NCBI GenBank assembly: GCA_907165065.1 | Contig: OU015538.1 | Coordinates: 19,607,165-19,671,164 of the forward strand | Length of the DNA: 64,000 nt | Reading direction: 5' to 3' | Source of the DNA: Caprimulgus europaeus | Lineage: Eukaryota > Chordata > Aves > Caprimulgiformes > Caprimulgidae | In this document: positions 57,601 to 64,000 of the stretch, piece by piece | Layout of the letters: each line of letters starts with the position of its first letter | Position numbering within the stretch: the first letter of the stretch is position 1 | Notes under the pieces: generated by a model | Told to the model about the DNA's origin: nothing | Seen by the model: only the letters and a program-made list of their open reading frames with translations | The model's database searches: none | Made by a program: the position numbers and the translations under genes

Positions 57601-60600
57601 CTTCATAATCGCTGGTCCTCATAGATTTAGGGCAAATGAGAAAATATTCCAAAGAACTGGGAACAGTCACGAGTAATGTTTCCTAACTTGGCATTCAGCT
57701 GCCCCACAACCACTGCCTTTTATTACAGCAGTGGAAGAAACAAGATAATGAAATGAAATGAACAGTGAAGTATTTTGTGGCATTTCCCTGTATGAAGGAC
57801 ACTGTTTGAAGATAAATTGCAGTTGTAATTGCAGCTTCAGATTTGTCCTGGGAAAGCACAATGTGACTGGGATAAATAGTTTTGACTTTGCTGGCAGTGC
57901 TGTGTTATCAGATAGCACTGGCAGGACTGAGCAGTTAACTCTTGCAGAGCAGGAGTTCAATTAGAAAGACAAGTAATTAGCAGTTTGGAGGGATTGGGTG
58001 TTTAATGCCAACTAAGAGTAAAGTGAGTACGGGGCATGCTTCAAAGACAAACCTGCATCTTTCCTTGGTCTTTTAAACAAACCAGTATGTGACTGCAAAG
58101 GCTTCTCAGCCTGACATCCAGCCTAGGATAGAGTTTCAAGTAAGTTCTAGTCACTTCCCTGCTCATCTGCATACATTACTGTTATTTCTCTAATTGTTTC
58201 TATTTTCATTATGTTTGGTATGTAAAAATGCAGTAAAGCCAGTATGCAGGAAAAGAAAAGGAAAGTAGTTGAGATGATTATTCTGTTATCAGTCATGACT
58301 AAGATGAAGAGAGATACACTAGCAAGACATTGTTCCTAAAATAGAGATCTTGCAAACAAGAAATGTCAGTCAAATGAGGTTTAAATTAAATTCCTGATAG
58401 CAATTACTTGATGATCATGCTCCCATTGAAATTATTGTGAATATTATCACCATTTTTAATGGAAAAAGAAGTTGGACTTCAGATACTGGTTCAGAAATGT
58501 ATTTCAGAATGTCCTCAGCTTTCACCATGTGCTTATATCCTGCTGAACCCAAAGTCACGCTGCTATGAAATGAACCCTCGTCTGAGCAGCAGCTTTAAGC
58601 AAGACTCTGCACAGAAAATCAGTTAAACCGAGAAATGGGCACTTGCAGAAAGTATTGAATGGCCACAAACAAGTGACCTCACTGGGAGGAGAACTGATGA
58701 AGTGAAGAAATGTGATGTGTGTTCCAAATAAAGAACTGATGAGTCAAGTTCTGCCCCAATTGGAACAGAAGCAAAGTCAAGACGGCTTGAAAATAACCTT
58801 GATAACAGCGGAGAAGAAATAGCAATCAATCCAAGTTACAGTGACCCTCAGCAGCTACGAGAATCGCCGCGGGCTGGGAAGCTAACACTGATTGCTCTTC
58901 CTCCAGGAGTGGGGAACCTGTAAGTACTACTGCTCCAGCAATTACCCAAAGACCTAAACTAATATTACTGAAGTGGTATTCAGCGACCTACTCTCTATTC
59001 CCAGTCATAAATCTATTACTCATGCAGCCAAGTCCTTTTGTTCCACAATAAGGAGAAAACAATTTCTAAATATATTCTTTTAAATCAGGATCTTTATACT
59101 GCAGGATACAAACTGCTACTGCTGAATTATTTCTGACAGATACTAAGTCCCTATTTAATCTTCCAGGTTGAGACATTTTTCTAAGCATGGCTCAGTAGGA
59201 AGTTAATTATCATCTCCCAAAATGGGGAGAATTTTCACCTGAGATGATGAGGATACTGGTTTGAGGCATGATACGTGGGCTCCCAGTTAAAGTTAGGAAC
59301 TGGCAGCATCTTTGGCTCTCTATAATAATTTCAGAAGTAACACCCTCTGCTGTCACAAAAACTCCCCTGAAGATTGAGATCACAATGATTTTAGATGCAA
59401 TCAATTCCTGAAGTATTCATCATTGTTGATACATTTGCATATTGGAACATCTTGATGGTTTATTCTGTGCTCTGAGGCAAAATTCATTGTGAATCCAAGC
59501 TGAATTTTTCAGCTTGTTTTCAGCTTCAAGGATTAAACAGGTTTGAAGACAAATAATGAAGCAATTTTTGAAAAATACAAAAGTATGTGAGATTCAGCTA
59601 AAAAAATACATTGTTTGAGGTAGATTTGCCACCCGTTGGTGTATTCACGCTGCTGTGGGAACTTATTTCAGTATTTAATTACTTTTTCTGACCTGCATTT
59701 GGCTCAGCTAACCTTAGGTGTTTATATGACAAATATAGTTGCTTAAGTTTTCTTCGGTAGTCTTTGGAAAGAGCTGAGTTACTGAAGAAATTCTTGTTGA
59801 TGAGTACTTAGAATGAGGTTTGATAAAGCTGGGCCTTTGGTTTTTCCCTGTGAGTCTGTACATAGAGGCTGGAGTACATCTGTGCTTCTCTGCTGGGCTT
59901 TTCTAAGCACAGACCCCAAACTGTACGCAAAGCCTGAGTATCCATCTCCACAGAGTTGCTCGTGGATGTAGAACAAACTCCCTGCTGACTCCATCCCTGC
60001 TTGTGTGTCCAGCCCTCGTGGTAGGCCTGTCGTTTATTCTGAGCCGCCTGCCATTTCCCCAAGGACTTTGATAGCTAAGGACTGCTCGTTACTTGCCTTT
60101 CTCTTGTAATTTCTGCACGGTTTTGGTAGTTATTTTATATTTACTTCCAAGTCACTAGTGAAAATGTGAATAGAGAAGCTGGAATTTCCCCACCCTTCAT
60201 TTATAAGTGACTGAACAGCCCAGGAATCTTCAGCCTGGGAAACAGAGCAGAGCACGGCAGGACGGCGGAGGTAGGATGTGCAATGTGCATAAAATCACAA
60301 AATGATGTGGAGAGGGTAATTAATCACTCTCCCTTATAATGTACAGCAGGGAACATCAGAGGGAACTAAGCAGCAAGCACAGAGTTTTTCTGACATAAGG
60401 TACAGTTGTGGAATGTCTTGTGAGATGTGACGGTTGCTGAAAGTTTAGACGTTCAGGAAGGCCGGGGAACACTGACAGAAGAAATATCCCTTGAGACTGC
60501 TCTGTGCGAGACACCATCCCTGGCTCATGAAACCTCCGCTGCTGCAGGCTGAAAACACCTTCTGGAGAACTATTCCCAGCTACTGCATAACACACTTGTA

Positions 60601-61353
60601 TTTCCTGTTCTTGGCCAGCCTTGGGGACAGGACACTGGATCTTTATTTTGACTGTACGTAGCTTTTCATGTGACCATATAGAACTGCTGAGGTGTGTCAG
60701 TTGGCTGGTTTGCAGCATTCATTCAATTTTAGGGGAAAAAAAAAATATTGTAGGACATCTAAATTCAAAATGCATTTTGAAATGAAGAACTAAAAAGTTT
60801 TAAGTGAAAAACATTTAGATAAGCATAAAAAAATCTAGTAGGATCTTTGTTCACTGTGCCTATCTGCAGTTTTCATCCCCTAATGTCAAAGCAATGTGAT
60901 CAGCAGACATAAATTAATTGTATTTTCCATATGGCTGAGATCTTTCTTTAGCTCATTTTGGACAAATGTGGCAAAATTTGCTGCTGAGTTTGGCCCGTGG
61001 TCCTAAAATAGCCCAAGAAGAGAGTGTTTGCTTTGATGGTGAGGGTGAAATAGTATCAGGCATCTAGGTGCATTGTCTCAAATCGCCTTCCTTTTTTATC
61101 TGTAAGTGAGCTTTTAAAAAACTTGCTACAAAAGTACAAAAGATGTAGATGGAAAAATATAATCATAAAGCTGGAGCAGGGATTCAGTAAGAGCATCTTC
61201 ACTCGCACTTCATGCTTTTAGCATAACCGTAACTGAGTATAAAAGTGATTCTTGCTGTTTCCTCACGTAAGTGACTTCTCTTGCCTCAGTAGTGGGGGCA
61301 GAGTATACAATAAACTGTTTAACAACATCAAGCTGTTTCTAGTATATAGTATA

Positions 61354-61378
61354 GTATAAAATATAGTGTATTTTATAC
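61354..61378. repeat. Short AT-rich inverted repeat
   Basis: Arms GTATAAAATA (61354-61363) and TATTTTATAC (61369-61378) are perfect reverse complements with a 5-nt spacer, inside a TATAGTATAGT-rich tract. Probably simple-sequence drift. Confidence 0.6.
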
Positions 61379-62815
61379 CACATGTCTGTCAATACACACA
61401 CATACATGAGCTTGGCTGTATTTGCATTTCTTAAATATCAGTGTCCACAGGATGGGATATGGACTCTGGCATTTCTGTTTCATATTCAGACTAACACAGT
61501 ATGAAGATTTTGTCATGGTGCTCTTCCATAACTTAATCCAAATGCATACAGATCAGTTCCTTCTCTGGAACGATTCTGGTGAGACACAGGCATACAACCA
61601 TACATTTTCAATGCATCAGGACAGTTCTTTTTCCTTCTCGCAGGAGAAGGAGTCACACAAACAGAAGCCTGCTTTGTACCCACGTAAATTCATCCACACA
61701 ATAGGAAAGGGCTGTGCTGCTCTGACTGTACAAGTGCTGTTAGATTGTGTTGTACAAAAGATTAAAGGTGAAATGATGATGAACTTGAATAAACTTGCCC
61801 TAAGAAATTAACTGTATCCTACCCAAAATTACATTCACAGTTGATACTGGTGTTCACAGTCTGCTTTGAACTGAATCTACAACACCTCAATTTGTAGCTG
61901 GTCCCTTTCAGGGGCTTTATCATCATAATAAAAACAGAATAAAAATGACATTCTCTCCTTAAGCAGTTTCCTCAAACTTGGCTTTTTGCCTAGTTTCCTT
62001 CCTGGGATCTTGCTGAACTAGATACTATCATGTATTCCTATATTCACATTGTTTTTTCTGCTTTGCTTTCCAGGGTGGAGCTGCGCTGTCCTTGCCATGG
62101 TTAGCGTGGTTCGGATTCCAGTATCATTAACTGAGGGGAGGAGAGGAACAAAAGACACTGGCCTCACGATTATATTCTTATTTTCCCGCTCTTCAAAAAC
62201 ATTCTGGGTGAATAACACAAAGTTTGCAGTATTCTTCTGAAATAATTTTGTTTAGGGACAAAGCTGATACAGATTGACAGAAAACTTAGGAGGCAACACA
62301 GTTCAGTTTTCAGTCTCCCTGAGAAATGTCCTGCTAGGAATAATATGCAATAAATTTGCAGGGATTTTTTTTTTTAACCTCAAAAATAATGTTGTTTATA
62401 TTCTCAAGAACATGACTGATACTTTCAGGAAAACTGAATGAGCAAACTAAGCATGGATGCTGCTGTTTGTCCGTAGCCCTGAGGTCTATAAAATGGACCA
62501 ATGAGTGGTTGGAGTTCGTGTTACTGACACTGAACAAGCTGAATTTTGGCTACAGATCCCATTTTTTTTAATTATTATTTTAATCCCTTTCCTATTAGGC
62601 TCCATAAAAGACCATTCTCAGCAACTTTGCCATGTCATAGAATTAATTTTAAAGTGAATAAATATTTAGAAACAGGTTGTTTTCTAATAAAAACGCCTGA
62701 CAGAAGAAGAAGAAGTGATTGTAATGTCATGCTGATCATACAACAACCTGCTGAGGAACATAATGGGCAGAACCTGCTGAACAAATTAATGTACTGGAAT
62801 GTAAAAAATATTCAG

Positions 62816-62891
62816 CTGAAAACTGAGCACCGAATGAGATCTGATATCCTCATCTGAAAACTGCACACCAAATGAGATCTGATATCCATAG
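62816..62891. repeat. Tandem duplication, 38-bp unit, two copies
   Basis: The unit CTGAAAACTGAGCACCGAAT followed by GAGATCTGATATCCTCAT at 62816-62853 is repeated at 62854-62891 with few differences (CTGCACACCA for CTGAGCACCG and a changed last few bases). Confidence 0.88.
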
Positions 62892-63656
62892 TCATGGACA
62901 CGGGGTAGATTAGATGCTCTAGAAAAAGGTACCAAAAATATTTAATTATATAATATTTAAATATTCACTTGAAACCCAAGACATGAGGTCTTGGTGTCCC
63001 TAAATTAATGACTTGCTATTATTATGGTGTTTTAATTCTCTATAAAAGACTATTTGGGAAGGGGTCTTGCTAAGTTTTAAATTTCAGTGACATACTGTTG
63101 CCTTTTTATTGAATACCTTCTGCTTCTTTGGTTGTGAGACCCAGAGTAAAAGAAATTCTGAATTTACTTTTTCTCATTTGGTCATTATTATATCTACATA
63201 TATCATAATTTTCCTTTTATAATCTTTGACATGAATAACAATCTTAACTTCTTCAATTATTGCTTTTCTCTGAACTTCTCAAACATTATAGTGTTAGGAC
63301 TTTGGGGATGCAGAACACTTGTTTGCAGTCTCTTATTGCCTGAGGCAATAGGAAAAGTCAGATGCAGGGAGATGGCATCTGCAACACAAGTTTTAGACAC
63401 AAGTTCCTGCTGAGCACTCAAGCACATTCAAAAAGTCACTTCTCACTTGATTTCCTTTATATTTAAATTAAGATCTGCCTCATTGCACTGCTCAAGTACA
63501 TACATATTTAATCTCACAGAAAAGATGTGGTCATTTGGCTTCTTGTGGATGCACAGCAGTTACACAAACAGAGGCACTGGGGTAGCTGCGTGTGAACCAA
63601 CAGCCCACAAAGCTGGGACTTGTCCCTTTGTCTTCTGTCACTTAATTGCTCTAAAA

Positions 63657-64000
63657 TCATAGAATCACTTGGTTGAAAAAGACCTTTGAGATCATCGAGT
63701 CAAACTCTACCTGTCCACTACTGAACCATATCCCTGAGCACCTCATCTACCTGTCTTTTAAATCCCTCCAGGGATGGGGACTCCACCATTTCCCTAGGTG
63801 GCCCGTTCCAGTGTCTGATGACCCTTTCAGTGAAGAAATTTTTCCTGACATCCAACCTGAACCTCTCTTGGCGCAACTTGAGGCCATTTCCTCTTGTCCT
63901 ATCACTAGTTATTTGGGAGAAGAGACACAGTCCCACCTTGCTACACCCTCCCTTCAGTTGTAGACAGTGATAAGGTCTCCCCTCAGCCTCCTTTTCTCCA
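63657..64000 (-). mobile_element. CR1 LINE 3' fragment, minus orientation, continuing past the window
   Basis: The + strand shows the reverse complement of a CR1 3' end: TCATAGAATCACTTGGTTGA, GACCTTTGAGATCATCGAGT, CTCCAGGGATGGGGACTCCA, then CCATTTCCTCTTGTCCTATC and GGTCTCCCCTCAGCCTCCTT at the edge. In the minus frame at about 63936-63718 it encodes the CR1 ORF2 C-terminal remnant with [10 protein letters not shown] and [12 protein letters not shown]. The element continues beyond 64000. Confidence 0.95.

Larger units (their letters stand above)
54733..63656. other. Gene-free intergenic DNA
   Basis: About 9 kb of mostly AT-rich, unique-looking DNA. Short frames on both strands have no domains. 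Recognisable details are a possible conserved element at 57395-57600, a small AT palindrome at 61354-61378 and a 38-bp tandem duplication at 62816-62891. I did not find exons of RPS6KA6, the gene I would expect downstream of HDX from the human gene order. Confidence 0.6.

Noticed and set aside
61422-61811. 129-codon plus-strand frame in the distal intergenic region
   Set aside because: No family recognised, no splice or promoter context; length is within chance for a 64-kb window.
46216-64000. Searched for exons of RPS6KA6, the gene expected downstream of HDX by human gene order
   Set aside because: No kinase motifs (G-x-G-x-x-G, H-R-D or Y-R-D-L-K, D-F-G) were found in frames of this stretch. 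Either the gene starts beyond the window or its first short exon cannot be seen by eye.

Overview
This is vertebrate nuclear DNA, almost certainly from a bird. Repeated fragments of CR1 LINEs, several with the typical 3' end (runs of ATTCTRTG-like octamers), point to Aves. No species call is possible from the window. The window carries one recognisable protein-coding gene on the + strand: HDX (highly divergent homeobox), a putative nuclear DNA-binding protein with two unusual homeodomains. I recognised it from protein sequence features, not from a database search.

Layout. 1-2375 is intron 1 (5' UTR exon(s) and promoter lie off the left edge). Nine coding exons follow: 2376-2522, 7116-8240, 13749-13802, 24868-25014, 29119-29326, 32562-32641, 35477-35560, 38138-38260 and 39265-39390. 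All junctions are GT-AG. They join in frame into 2,094 nt, i.e. 697 codons plus stop, close to the roughly 690 residues expected for the family. Homeodomain 1 is encoded by the first exon plus the start of the second. Homeodomain 2 is encoded by the fourth exon plus the start of the fifth. Both homeodomains are cut by a phase-0 intron at the same place, just before T-W-[V/I]-G-N, and the two N-terminal exons are both exactly 147 nt. A serine-rich linker, an acidic region with a V-K-I-E sumoylation-type motif, a short helical segment and an acidic tail complete the protein.

After the stop codon (39388-39390) comes an AT-rich stretch to about 46.2 kb that probably includes a long 3' UTR. Candidate AATAAA signals lie at 40007, 43986, 44722, 44757 and 46194. 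From about 46.3 to 53.9 kb the DNA is richer in G and C and holds several CR1 fragments, minisatellites and a G-rich tract. 53.9-63.6 kb is gene-free, AT-rich DNA with a perfect (GAT)28 microsatellite and a few possible conserved non-coding elements. The window ends inside another CR1 copy. I found no second gene, rRNA, tRNA, CRISPR or bacterial/viral system.

The most interesting points are the exon-level homeobox duplication, the start codon that directly abuts a splice acceptor, the glycine at homeodomain position 50 in both domains, a composite SUMO acceptor/SUMO-interaction-like motif built across an exon junction, and several CR1 arrangements (inverted pairs, a shared extended 3' tail, a perfect inverted repeat, and a CR1 ending about 80 bp from a homeobox exon). 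I see no novel defence or mobile system here.
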